From contig NW_019775806.1 of assembly GCF_001039355.2 (NCBI RefSeq), forward strand, positions 142,037 to 206,036: DNA of 64,000 bases. The letters run 5' to 3'. The notes beneath the pieces are model-generated. The model saw nothing but the letters and a program-made list of their open reading frames with translations. It had not been told where the DNA came from and searched no databases. Below are positions 53,611-64,000 of the stretch, piece by piece (position 1 is the first letter of the stretch; the number at the start of each line of letters is the position of its first letter). The position numbers were made by a program, and so were the translations under genes. The DNA comes from Lingula anatina (taxonomy: Eukaryota; Brachiopoda; Lingulata; Lingulida; Lingulidae).

Positions 53611-56600
53611 ATGCCACAAATAACAGTTAAGATTGGTAAGGAAACAGCTGGCGGTGTAGATATATATATACAGTATATATATTGTATTAGTGGTTCATTA
53701 GGTAGAATAAGTTAGATATGTCATTTTTAATGTAGGAACCAATATAAGGATCTTTATCCAAACTTTAACAGTTACAGACATTGACTGATCTTTAATCTTT
53801 GGTGTAAGTAAATTTCATATTTTTTTCCATTTTACAGCAAAATAAATTTTCATGTTTAATATTAGAAAAAGTGGCTTCATTACAGATTGTTTGATAGTCT
53901 TTCATTACCAAGCAGACTTTTTGCATAAATTTTAATAAATTTATGGGCATTCATTTGGTTGATTTTTTTTCATCTATGAGAAAATGTTTTTCTGATGTCT
54001 CAGCAGGTGTCGTTTTAGAAATATTAATGAGCACTGACATGTCAACAGTGCACACTTGTTCACACAAATCACACAAAATATTCCAAAGTTAAAAGTACAC
54101 ATGCATTTCCTGAAATTAATTAACACACTTGCTTTAAATGCTAGTTTCAATGTGGATTTTTTAATATACTTTTTGCATTTATCTGAGAGACAAACAGAAA
54201 TAAAACATTTTCCCATTCTTTGATTTGAATTATTCCAGAACCTCCAGAGGTAGAGGAAGAAGATTTGGTGAGTGCAAGTAATTTAAGCTAATGACCTTAG
54301 TGAAGAAAATACATGATAATGGTTGTTTTGATGAACAACATGCTTTCTTCTGAGAAATCCCCACCATGTCTATTTCTTAGCAATAACTTTGTGGTCTGTT
54401 AGTTTTCTAGATTTCATCTATCTTTTTAACAGTGTAGATTATATGGAAAGGAAATATCGATGGAAGCAATTTTTGTGTAGGCTGATTTTCCAGCCATACA
54501 GGATATATCACAAGCATTCAATGAATTTTATGATATTTTTCAAAATATGAGAGTTCATTTTTTTGGCTCTATATAAGTACATACCAGTGTTGTACTAGTC
54601 AAAAAGAGTAGCAGTTACATTTTAGATGGCAAATATTGAATCTGGGATTCCTTGTTTATTATAAGTGTACAATATAGGAAAATTGAGTGAGTGAATACTT
54701 TCATTGAAATAGGAGCAGTGTCTAAAAAGTGTAACACCGTACTCCAGTACAACTTCACAGGCCTGTAGCCAGCAATTTCAAAAGGGGGGTTCTTTTACTG
54801 AAAAAGTGGGCCTTTCTCCATAAAAACTTCATGAACCTAGATCAAATTTTACCCAGAGTGGACTGCTTCCCAGCAGAAGGGATGGTTCTTTTGGCCTGCT
54901 GCATCTCTGCCAGAGCTGTTTACCATGTAGAAAGAACATATTGCCATAGGTTACAGAAAATAAAGGTTAATTCTCAGTATGACAGAGAAACAGAACTTTG
55001 AATCATTAATGTCATTTTCTCCTCTAGATATTAAATGAAAGCAGACCGTTTTTTTCCATTTTCATTTTATTGTCTTGTAGTTTGCTCTGCTTCAGATTGG
55101 CTCAATTCATGCCATCTCTCCTGATATATCCCATTTCCCCCCGGTTACACAAACACTTGAAAAACAAATGTTTTCTTTCTTTCTCTTTCATAGCAACTCA
55201 TTTTCCTCTTACAGGTGACCTGGGGTGTAGGTGAAGGATTTACACAGTAAATAATTATTCACATTAAGCAAATATTCTCTGCCAAAAGCAGCTGTGGTCC
55301 ATTTCAAAAATTTCACGGCTCTTTGATAAGAATGTCTTTTTGCATTATTATTCAACTTGACTCACTCTAGCTTATACCAGCATAATACAGACAACTTATT
55401 AACATATAAAAGTCTTGATAGAATAAATATGTAAGGTGTTTATCTCTTATCTTTAGTTTCAGGGGAGACATTTTAAACAGAACTACTATATTTCTTTTAC
55501 CAGGTTGGGTTTTCAGTGCAAAAAACATGGGAATAGTTACAGCACGGTTCATGTCACCACTTTTATGCTTGTCATACTTTGGGAACCTAGGTGACACGGA
55601 AAATATTTTTTTAAGGCTGCTGTTGGACTTGTTATCTTTGATCTGCCAGCTGTAACCTGATGTATTGTGGCTCATAAATGTAAACATCAAGGTATCATGT
55701 AGAATGTGGTCCCATCTGAACAAAAACTTTTGAGTTGATATAGTATTATACTTGTTTACAAGTGATAGTTGACAGGGCTTTATCTAAATGTATTGTAGGA
55801 TATCCAAATAATAAAAGCTATAGAAAAAGATTAGGGTAATCCGTTATTATAGAAGTTTGGTGTGATTGGTATTATATACCTTTCTTAGACAGGTAATGTG
55901 GCATTGTGATGTAGGTTGCCTCTTATCAGGGACGTCTGATTGAAATATTATAGGTACTATGTGCAGTAATGCTGTGTAGGCAATTTTGGTGATAAAATTG
56001 ATTTGCAAATAGAATTTTTTAAAAATATGTTTGTTAAGTGCATATTAAAACAATGATGGAATGTGATATGCTATAATTTTCTATTGAAGTTTTTACATTA
56101 ATTGAGAAGTGGAAGAAGCACTGTACTGGATTGAAAAAAACTAGAAAGGAAATTTCTCTCTCAGACAAAACTGAAATAAGGCCTTTCAGAAATCACTCCC
56201 AGCATTTAAACCCCTGGATAGCAGCTTTAAATTGGACTGCTCCAGAAATTATTCCTATGGTTTTTATTTATGAAGCAAAACAATGTGTTCTGACCTGGCA
56301 ACCTGGGCGGTCACTGCCTGGCTGACCAGTCAGTCCCATAGGCCATGTCTGGCTTTTTCTTAATAGTAAGGAAATTCCTGTCCATTTTTCTCTTCCCTTT
56401 GGGACATTTCACAGTTGTTGGGTGTTTAAAGCCTGCGTATTAACCTCCCTCGTGTTAGAGCGCTCAGACCAAAGAAAAGTTACGTAAACTTACTGTTTGG
56501 GTTTGGCGCAATCCACTGTGGGATCAACAGTGACAATTGTATTTCTCATCTTAACACGCTTTGATTGTTAGAATTGCAAATCAATAGGCATGTAATGTAT

Positions 56601-59600
56601 TTGAAAAGTGCATTGATTAGTTTCACTGTAGCTGAGGTAGTAATGTGTAAATATGTTTTGTTAATCAATTATGAGAACACTTGTGACTAAATTTGGAAGG
56701 TACTAAGTGTATAAGGAAACACTATTTATGTAATTGTTTATCGAGAAAGATTAAGAAACTGATGCACACTAGTAATATACCACGACAGATGATTATTTTG
56801 AGTGATACATTATCACAGTTTTCAGTTGAGAATATCTGGAATATATTGCAATTTTTTCTCTAATTTTTGTTATAACATGCTCCGATTTACCACACCTGTT
56901 GTAAGTTACTTATTATTTTTTAAACGTAAAATATGGCCTATTATGATGACTAAATCTCTGTCAGAATAGGTCAAATTTGCAAATTTGGCAACACAGTAAT
57001 GATGTTTGGGAACTTCATATTTAATTATATACTGAAACATATGTTTTCAAGCTTGGGAAGGGGAAAATACAGTCACTTTTTTTTCAACAAAATTTTTATC
57101 CTTTGTAGAGATTAAGCAGTTGACAGTCACTTTTTTTTTTTTTTACAAAAATTTCATCCTTTGTAGAAATTAAGCAGGTCGACTAAATCTATATATGTAC
57201 ATCAGCACATCAGCCATACATGTGTTGTACAACAGATCAAATGAAACTTAGCTTTATCACTACCCTATAGGCACTAATACCCTAGTATATTTTCCTGATT
57301 TTGGTGCTGGTCTATCTGTTTAACAAGGGGTACCCTTCCCCACGCTGGTAACTTAGGAAGTTAAGAGATTAGCATATAGACACAGCTCTGTCTCCAGGCT
57401 ATGCGTGTTAGCTGTCGCTAAGGTGGGTTACATGCTGTCTCTTGCTTAATGTATAACCTTTGACATATTGATGAAAATAAACTTAACACTCTTTTTGGTG
57501 AATTTTTACTTTATGATACCATGTTTTTGGTTTATTTAATTTTGCTTGTTTATTTATGTATATTATTTATTTATTAATTAATTTATTGTTTTATTTTTAT
57601 TTATTATTTATTTATTTGTCAAGATGAAGTGGGCATAACTGCATGATATTCTATTCCCTGAGTACTCGCATGTGTGAATCCTGAAATTGGAGAGAGAGAG
57701 AGAGAGAGAGAGACGACTGTTAATAAGCCAGTTGTGAAGTCAATAAGAAAGTCTTTTAGCAGATTCTAATCAATACTGTGTATTTTACTCTGTGGCGACT
57801 AAATCATTGATCCCAACTTTGTAGTGCAAGGATTGCATTCAGTTACATTTGATTCTGGTTGTTCCTGTTGTCAGCCTTCCACATTGTGCAGTGTACAGGA
57901 CTGGTAGAAAAGTAAACTATTACTCCAAATCAATACCTACTTTACTGTAATCCATGTCTTGTGAGCTTAATGTTATTACTTTGGCCCTGATCATGCTGGC
58001 TGTTTGGTAACAGTGATTTTACATTATCCCTGTGTCAACAGTCACAGGTAGTGTCCAGAGGAGTTCTGTGTGATGAAATCCTCAGAACAAAAGGCTAATA
58101 ATTACATCTCTTCAGTATTTGCACCTTTGATAAAGTGAACATTCCTCAGTCAGTGCTCTAAAAACTGAGCCCTTGATTCCCGGGCAACAGCCTAGTGCTT
58201 TTCATCCTCCCTTTTTTGTACTGATATATTAATCATTTGGGTTCCCTGTCCTTAATTATCAAATGATAGTATGTGGTTGTGCAAGCATCACAGTCCCCTG
58301 TGTTTGGATAGCTCTGTATGGGAGAATACTTAATGGACCTAGAAAACTTGAATGGGCTTAATGGAGCGAGTTGACAGAGACACATAACTGCAATAGCAAG
58401 CTTGTAGCCAGTCACAGTCTTGTATGTTTGGATAAAAGTTAACAGAAATCCTAATGCTTATTAGAAGAGTGTCAAAATTCAGGGATAAGTAGACTTTGAT
58501 AGGATTTGGACCTGATGGTGACAATCAGAGAAGAAAGCAGGCATTTTGTAAGTGTATTGTTAAGTTTATGTGATATTTGTGTTGTTGATGTTGCACTTTA
58601 ATGTTGTCCTTGACAACATGTTCTTTTTGCCATCAATTGGTTTTTATGGCAGAATGAGTTAAAATATGATCATATCATTTATTACGTGTACCAGTACCCT
58701 AAACATATGAAGATTAGTTAATATCCATTATAAGTTATTTATCTAGCCATATCTTTACTGAGCTCAGTGTTAATATTTTATGTGTGTACATGTATGTGTG
58801 ATAAGACCTGTGTCATCTGAAAAAGGGAAAATATCTGGAATTAAAAGAAAGGGTAAATTAACCCCCTCTTTATATACCAATTAAATTGGTTACAAGATGA
58901 ATATTTATTGTATTAGTATATTCTGTCATCAATTATCACTCTTGAAACATAGAAGGAACCAGTATTTATGTTTATTGTTTTTAGTGTATTTTTTTGCATT
59001 TTTACATTATATTTCATATTGGACTTGATAATGTCACATCTGTACATGCATATTTCATGATTATTTTGTTCGACTGCCAAGATTGCAAGATATCTAGAGC
59101 AACATGTGGAAAAGTAAAGTACATGGTGATGTATCATGGTGATGTATGATTATGGGACATCTGGTGATCTGTTTTTCAACATTTTTTTTCTTTTTTAAAA
59201 AAAATTTAGAACAGATTATGGATTGGTGATATTTCCTTTTATTTTATTTCAGGAGGATCTGTTGGCCACAGATGGACTTTTCATAGAATATTTCAACACC
59301 TTTTTGTCCTTGCCAGTAAGTTTAGATATTGACAAAGATAATGTTGCTCAATTTAGTTATGTTAATTATATTTTACATTACTGACACACAGTTAATTGTT
59401 CTGCTTGTACTTTGTACTTGAAAAAATTTTTTCTCCATGAATCATTACACATTTGTATTAAGTTCAGTTATGTTACTGCAGTTGAATTGTATTAAGAAAA
59501 ATATAAACAGTGTAACAATATGATTTTATTCATTTGACTTATAACAGGAGGTTGACTTTGTGAAAGAAAAGAAAATGCTTTCCTACTCAGAAAAATATTG

Positions 59601-62600
59601 TGCCAAACATTTGTGTGTGTGTGTGTGTGTGTGTGTTTTCTATTGGGATGTTTTATTGGCACAACATGCTATTTACAAGAAATGACAACAGAATTAATTA
59701 GTGTTATTTATAAAGTCAGATCCCTACAAAATTGAGTTATCGATTACTTTTTTCTAAAAGCTCAGGCTAATTATTGTGGATGAAAGTGCCATCACCTAAA
59801 GCAATTTTAGGAAAATGTCTGGTCTTAATGAATTACATCCCCAATGCAGGTGTTTATATATGTGTATATGTCATCATTATTTCTATTCCAGACATTTCCA
59901 GAACCGCTATGTTTTAACAAGAACACAGGTGGTTTTGAAATTGTCACAGATGCTAAGAAGGAGTTGGCAAAACAAATAAAGGCTGCTGTTCGCTCAGCCA
60001 AGAGAACACCAAAAATTTACAGAGTCACCAAGAACCACAGCTTCAGTGATATTCCTCTTATTCCAATAGAAGAAGACACGGAACCAGAAAAGAGAGAGAT
60101 CAATACCAGCTTTACTGTCAAGGTAGGAATATGTGGCCATACAAAATATCAAGTTGTCTGCTTCCTGGGTCTCTGTCACAGAAGATTAGAAAGGAAAACA
60201 TGCAGGATTCATTCATAAGTTACCATGTCATGAATTCAGTTAAGTTGATTTCCTATTGATTTCTTATTAGGTGTTTTAAAAAAGCTCAGTGTTTTGTTGG
60301 TTGGGTGTTCAAAGCAAATTTAATTCAATTTACTTCATGGACTTAAAAGGTTACTTGGAAAACTTTTTCTTGTAATTGAACGCTCATGGGAACAGCAGTG
60401 GGGGCGTCCTCCAGATGGGACACAAAACTCTTAGACGCATGTAAGAACTGTTTTAACATACTAAAATACACCTGAATCATATTGCTGAAAAGCTTCTTCT
60501 AGACACCATCATTATACCTAGATTGATCTAACAAGATCAGTCCATCTAAGAGGAGATTCTCGCTAAATTGCATTCAGATTTAGTGGCTTAGATGCCTGGC
60601 ATACCTAGTGAGGCTGCTAAACGGTAGTTAAGTACCCCCTAACAGCTTCATTAGGAGTGACAGACAGCTAAGTTGCTTAAGTTGAGTGCAATTTAGCGAG
60701 AATCCCATCGGAGATGGGCCGATCCTGCTAGATTGATCTAGGTATGGGAATGGAGTCCTAGTGGCCATGGTAAGGAGAAGAGACTTGAAGATAAGGATCT
60801 GTGCATATTCTTAGTCTGATGATTTCATATGTCTTTTAAGAAATTATAAAATCAACTCAATCATTATCCATATATTTTGGACTGAAATTGATAAGGGTCA
60901 GCTAATAACAGTGGATACTGTTTTAATAAATATTTTATGAATATATTATTAAATGTCAGTATAGATACTGGGCATGCACCATTTTAATGATTTAACTTGA
61001 GACATAAGAAATAATAGCTGTTTGCTTTTTTAAATATTACGTTTGAGTCGAGTCTGATCATGACATAAATTAATTTCTCAGATAAGAACAATGTATTGCT
61101 GACTGGAAGGATTAATCTTTCTTAATACTGCATTTTCAGTTTTACCTATTAATTCATGAGCTGATTTAGGCCTATAAATTAACTTAATTCAAAATTTGCT
61201 ATAGCCTAATCTGTTATCTATGTGATATCGGTTGGTCAAATCGCATTGATCATTTTCTTATTTATTTCACAAGTGTGTATTTAATATCTTGTTACAATCC
61301 CAGGAGAATCAGCTGTCTCAGGCTTTAGATATTATCAATGATTTATTATTGAATGATCAAACAATGTTTTGTCAGCTGTCTACTTGCAGGTTCTCACCAA
61401 AAGGTGATCATATTATTTTTGGTAGATTCATACTTCAGTGATTTTTTTTCACAAATTTTTGTATTTATTATTTCATTTATTTATATTTATTTATTGTTTT
61501 AAAAGTAGTATCTCTTTGCTGTATTCAAGTTGTTAATTGCTGCTCCTCAAAATATCTAGCAACAACCATGCCCTCCTCTCTAGATCACATTGTACTCTTG
61601 AACCTATAAAATCAATCGATCCAATTATTGTATTAGAAGCAAAAAAAGGAAAAGAAAAGAACATATTAACTGCAATTAGTGATATTGGCCAGAGATGGAT
61701 TTGTTTACGTGGGGACATTCAGAAGTTGTTTCCATGCTGCAAAGTGTATTGAAATCAATACTTGACTGTGAACCCACTTCTTTCCACAATCTAAATCTAC
61801 TGTATCATTGTAGTGCTAATGCATTTCGAACATACAGTTCATAGATTTTTTTACATTATTTGTACTGCTAGAAATAATTTCAATTGACTGCTACAATTAG
61901 TTTTTGAAGAATCCAAGTGGAAAATAAATGATATAATGAAGGGATTATTTAGGGGATTGGACAACNGCCCTTATATCTCCAAAACTGGCAGAGATACACC
62001 CATAGTTACAATTAAACTTTAATAGGAAGTTATATACTGGTAATCTAACTGTGACCTTTAAATTGACCTTTGACCTACTTTTCACCATGAACTGAACTTT
62101 GCAAATTTTCTATCCTTTATATATTGATAACTTGCAGAGATAGTTCCAAAGTTACTATTCAACTTGAATAGGAAGTCATATACTGGCAATCTTACTGTGA
62201 CCTTGAAATTGACCTTTGACCTACTTTTTTTTTTACCACAAACTGAAGTCTGCATATTTTCTTGCCCTTCATAACTTCAAAACTAGCAGAGATCTGCCCA
62301 GTGTTGTCCCTAGGTTTTCCCTTTTGTCAGCACCGGTATATGCAATACTGATAATGCATTTCGAGGAAAACCAATAGGCCTATTGTCTAGAAAATCACAG
62401 GAGAGATCAGTGTTATGAAAATACAGGTCAATTTGAACATATCCTTGATTGGACCATTTTAACTGTTATGTTTTTTCGAATTTTTTTTTTTTGCATATTT
62501 TGAAAATTCTTGTTTATTGCATTTTATAGAGCTTGTCAAGCACAAGACTGGTGGTGGTGTCCATACGAATGCGCTTACTCCAGCTGGTGGTACAATATCC

Positions 62601-62876
62601 AGAGGCGGTATCGCCTCTCTGATCCTCTAGTTATTTCTATTCCAGACATTTCCAGAACCGCTATGTTTTAACAAGAACACAGGTGGTTTTGAAATTGTCA
62701 CAGATGCTAAGAAGGAGTTGGCAAAACAAATAAAGGCTGCTGTTCGCTCAGCCAAGAGAACACCAAAAATTTACAGAGTCACCAAGAACCACAGCTTCAG
62801 TGATATTCCTCTTATTCCAATAGAAGAAGACACGGAACCAGAAAAGAGAGAGATCAATACCAGCTTTACTGTCAAG
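53611..62876 (+). CDS. RGS22: RGS22-like regulator of G-protein signalling, 5' exons only
   Basis: Exons 53611-53635, 54239-54267, 59253-59315 and 59892-60122 join in frame (GT-AG) from ATG to give MPQITVKIEPPEVEEEDL, EDLLATDGLFIEYFNTFLSL and PTFPEPLCFNKNTGGFEIVT, followed by KRTPKIYRVTKNHSFSDIPL and REINTSFTVK. Human RGS22 begins with the same architecture (EEEFEDSLATDDFLVDYFNEFLSLPTF). RGS22 is a large, testis-biased protein with several RGS boxes that binds G-alpha subunits; the boxes would lie beyond position 64000. The start is the ATG next to the first donor, which leaves one base (G) completing GAA. The fourth exon is repeated at 62646-62876; including both would keep frame (231 nt each) but is unlikely. 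Confidence 0.82.
54757..54930. repeat. Dispersed repeat copy 2
   Basis: Same family as 26636-26830, in the same orientation, in an RGS22 intron. The family is unnamed; similarity was judged by eye. Confidence 0.45.
57690..57712. repeat. (GA)n microsatellite
   Basis: About 11 dinucleotide units. Confidence 0.9.
59612..59636. repeat. (TG)n microsatellite
   Basis: About 12 units in the RGS22 intron before exon 4. Confidence 0.9.
59892..60122 (+). CDS. RGS22: RGS22 exon 4, first copy
   Basis: 231 nt, 77 codons, acceptor TTCCAG/ at 59891, donor /GTAGGA. It encodes TFPEPLCFNKNTGGFEIVTD, then a Lys/Arg-rich part (KKELAKQIKAAVRSAKRTPK), IPLIPIEEDTEPEKREINTS and FTVK. Upstream intron sequence up to 59876 differs completely from that of the second copy. 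Confidence 0.85.
60499..60761. mobile_element. MITE, about 263 bp, related to the one at 51449
   Basis: Long imperfect inverted arms (about 75 nt each): ATACCTAGAT, GATCTA, CCATCT, ATTCTCGCTAAATTGCA at both ends in opposite orientation. The centre has AGTTAAGTACCCCCTAAC. A shorter allele is at 63241-63465. Confidence 0.8.
61033..61965 (+). other. Unique end of the first RGS22 block
   Basis: AT-rich intron, no exon seen. If the two blocks are alleles, sequence right of 64000 should match this stretch. Confidence 0.4.
61966..61966. other. Single N between the RGS22 exon-4 copies
   Basis: Probable scaffold join; the second block starts to its right with mobile DNA. Confidence 0.9.
61967..62630 (+). 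mobile_element. Helitron-like 3' part, truncated at the N
   Basis: The right end has the Helitron signature: stem AGAGGCG / CGCCTCT with loop GTAT (62601-62618), eight bases, then CTAG (62627-62630) followed by T. The matching empty site is at 59876/59877 (A|T). Inside is a tandem repeat with a unit of about 145-152 bp (GCAGAGAT at 61989, 62134, 62286; each unit has GACCTTTGACCTAC). The left end is not reached because of the N. No replicase-helicase frame is seen. Confidence 0.7.
62646..62876 (+). CDS. RGS22: RGS22 exon 4, second copy (likely the other allele)
   Basis: The same 231-nt exon and splice sites as 59892-60122, with no coding difference visible. Homology with the first copy starts at 62631, exactly after a Helitron-like CTAG end, and runs to the window edge with SNPs and indels. 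An N at 61966 separates the copies. Which copy belongs to the working gene cannot be told here. Confidence 0.8.
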
Positions 62877-63240
62877 GTAGGAATATGTGGCCATACAAAA
62901 TATCAAGTTGTCTGCTTCCTGGGTCTCTGTCACAGAAGATTAGAAAGGAAAATATGCAGGATTCATTCATAAGTTACCATGTCATGAAGTCAGTTAAGTT
63001 GATTTCCTATTGATTTCTTATTAGGTGTTTTAAAAAAGCTCAGTGCTTTGTTGTTTGGGTGTTCAAAGCAAATTTAATTCAGTTTACTTCATGGACTTAA
63101 AAGGTTACTTGGAAAACTTTTTCTTATAATTGAACACTCATGGGAACAGCAGTGGGGGCACCCTCCATTTGGGACACAAAACTCTTAGACGCATGTAAAC
63201 ACTGTTAATACTCCTGAATCACATTGCTGAAAAGCTTATC

Positions 63241-63465
63241 CTAGACCCAATCGTTATACCTAGATAATGAGATCGGTCTATCTCAGATTTAGTGGCTTAG
63301 ATACCTGGTGTACTGAAGCTGCTAAACAATAGTTAATTACCCCCTAACAGGTCATTAGGCGTGCCAGACTTCTAAGTTGCTTAAGTTGAGTGCAATTTTG
63401 TGAGAATCCCCTTGGAGATGGATCGATCCTGCTAGATTGATCTAGGTATGGGAATGGGGTCCTAG
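63241..63465. mobile_element. Shorter copy of the 60499 MITE in the second RGS22 block
   Basis: Collinear with 60499-60761 but missing part of the left arm (the ATTCTCGCTAAATTGCA segment), about 38 bp shorter. It shows decay of one allele after a shared insertion. Confidence 0.75.
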
Positions 63466-63595
63466 TGGCCATGGTAAGGAGAAGAGACTAAGGGTCTGTG
63501 CATATTCTTATAGTCTGCTGATTTCTGAAGTCTTTTAAGAAATTCTCAAATCAACTCAATCAGTGTCCATATATTTTGGACTGAAATTGATAAGG

Positions 63596-63880
63596 CCCGC
63601 ACGAAAACGAAGTAGATACACCAGCGCAGTAGACTACTGCAATCATACTGCAAACATGCTTCAAATATGCTTCGATGTGGGAGCTAATTAGCATATTTGA
63701 AACATGCTTCTATCATGCTGCTAATCTACTGCATTAATGCTCCTCCTCTGTACAACCCTATGCAATTTTTGAAGTAGAATTGCAGTAGGCTATACTGCAT
63801 TTCTACTGCAAATATGCTCCACAACACTACTGCGTTAATACTTCTTTGCTACTTCGATACTACTGCATTTTCTTGCGGGA
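63596..63880. mobile_element. 285-bp inverted-repeat element absent from the first RGS22 block
   Basis: The ends are CCCGCACGAAAA and, inverted, CCCGCAAGAAAA. The other copy of this region reads ATTGATAAGGGTCAGC with nothing inserted; here AAGG flanks both sides (63592-63595, 63881-63884), consistent with a 4-bp target duplication. The inside is rich in CTACTGC and ATGCTTC words in both orientations. No coding. Confidence 0.8.
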
Positions 63881-64000
63881 AAGGGTCAGCTAAAACATTG
63901 GATACTGCTATAACAGATATTTTATGAATATCCTATTAAATGTCAGTATAGATAATGATTTAACTTGAGATGTGAAAAATAAAAGATGGTTGCTTTTTTA

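Larger units (their letters stand above)
54268..59252 (+). other. RGS22 intron 2, about 5 kb
   Basis: AT-rich. Contains a dispersed repeat (54757-54930), a two-copy tandem repeat of about 57 bp with T tracts (57069-57182), a TTTATTTA-rich tract (57535-57620) and (GA)n at 57690-57712. No exon recognised on either strand. Confidence 0.5.

Noticed and set aside
55367-55723. 118-codon - strand frame in RGS22 intron 2, as an upstream exon of the unknown 53186 gene
   Set aside because: Lys/Phe-rich AT-driven frame with no acceptor/donor pair that joins 53534 convincingly.
61533-61752. Overlapping open frames on both strands (61533-61718 -, 61537-61752 +)
   Set aside because: No splice context or recognisable protein; within RGS22 intron of the first block.

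Overview
This window is nuclear DNA from an AT-rich invertebrate animal. Short exons with canonical GT-AG introns are spread over tens of kilobases, and introns hold microsatellites, fold-back elements and transposon remnants. The proteins are strongly animal-like, and the repeats (including tracts of the GTGACCTTGAAATTGACC type) suggest a marine invertebrate, possibly a lophotrochozoan; the species cannot be fixed from sequence alone. Isolated single N bases at 8794, 36538 and 61966 look like contig joins.

Three genes fill the window. (1) Positions 575-31044, + strand: most of an otoferlin gene (OTOF type ferlin). Its 5' end, encoding C2A, lies left of the window; the rest is here: C2B, FerI, C2C, FerA/FerB, C2D, C2E, C2F, C2G and the C-terminal membrane anchor, about 1,940 residues that can be joined in frame. 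It shows three alternative-splicing devices: a pair of mutually exclusive 85-nt exons in C2B, an optional 66-nt exon with an RXR-like motif between C2D and C2E, and two alternative 181-nt last coding exons, each encoding a complete transmembrane tail. (2) Positions 51963-37390, - strand: a complete EFR3 gene (22 coding exons, 795 residues), the palmitoylated plasma-membrane anchor of the PI4KIIIalpha complex. Its last four exons occur twice (37390-39013 and 34378-35982) around the N at 36538. (3) From 53611, + strand: the 5' end of an RGS22-like gene, which continues past the right edge; its fourth exon also occurs twice (59892-60122 and 62646-62876) around the N at 61966.

OTOF and EFR3 are tail to tail, with candidate poly(A) signals about 155 bp apart. 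EFR3 and RGS22 are head to head, about 1.65 kb apart. OTOF-EFR3 linkage also exists in human (OTOF and EFR3B at 2p23; FER1L6 and EFR3A at 8q24, with RGS22 at 8q22), so the block looks like an old bilaterian linkage. Otoferlin (Ca2+-dependent vesicle exocytosis) and EFR3 (PI4P/PIP2 supply at the plasma membrane) both act at the membrane-lipid interface, but a functional link is only inference.

Both duplicated blocks have exons that I could not tell apart and introns with SNPs and indels, and both sit beside an N. The simplest reading is allelic contig ends placed in tandem rather than true gene duplication. Comparing the two copies exposes insertion polymorphisms: a Helitron-like 3' end immediately upstream of an RGS22 splice acceptor, and a 285-bp terminal-inverted-repeat element. 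Other mobile DNA includes a 1.7-kb inverted-repeat element in an OTOF intron, a 168-bp hAT-like MITE and two related fold-back MITEs. No RNA genes, CRISPR arrays or prokaryotic features were seen.
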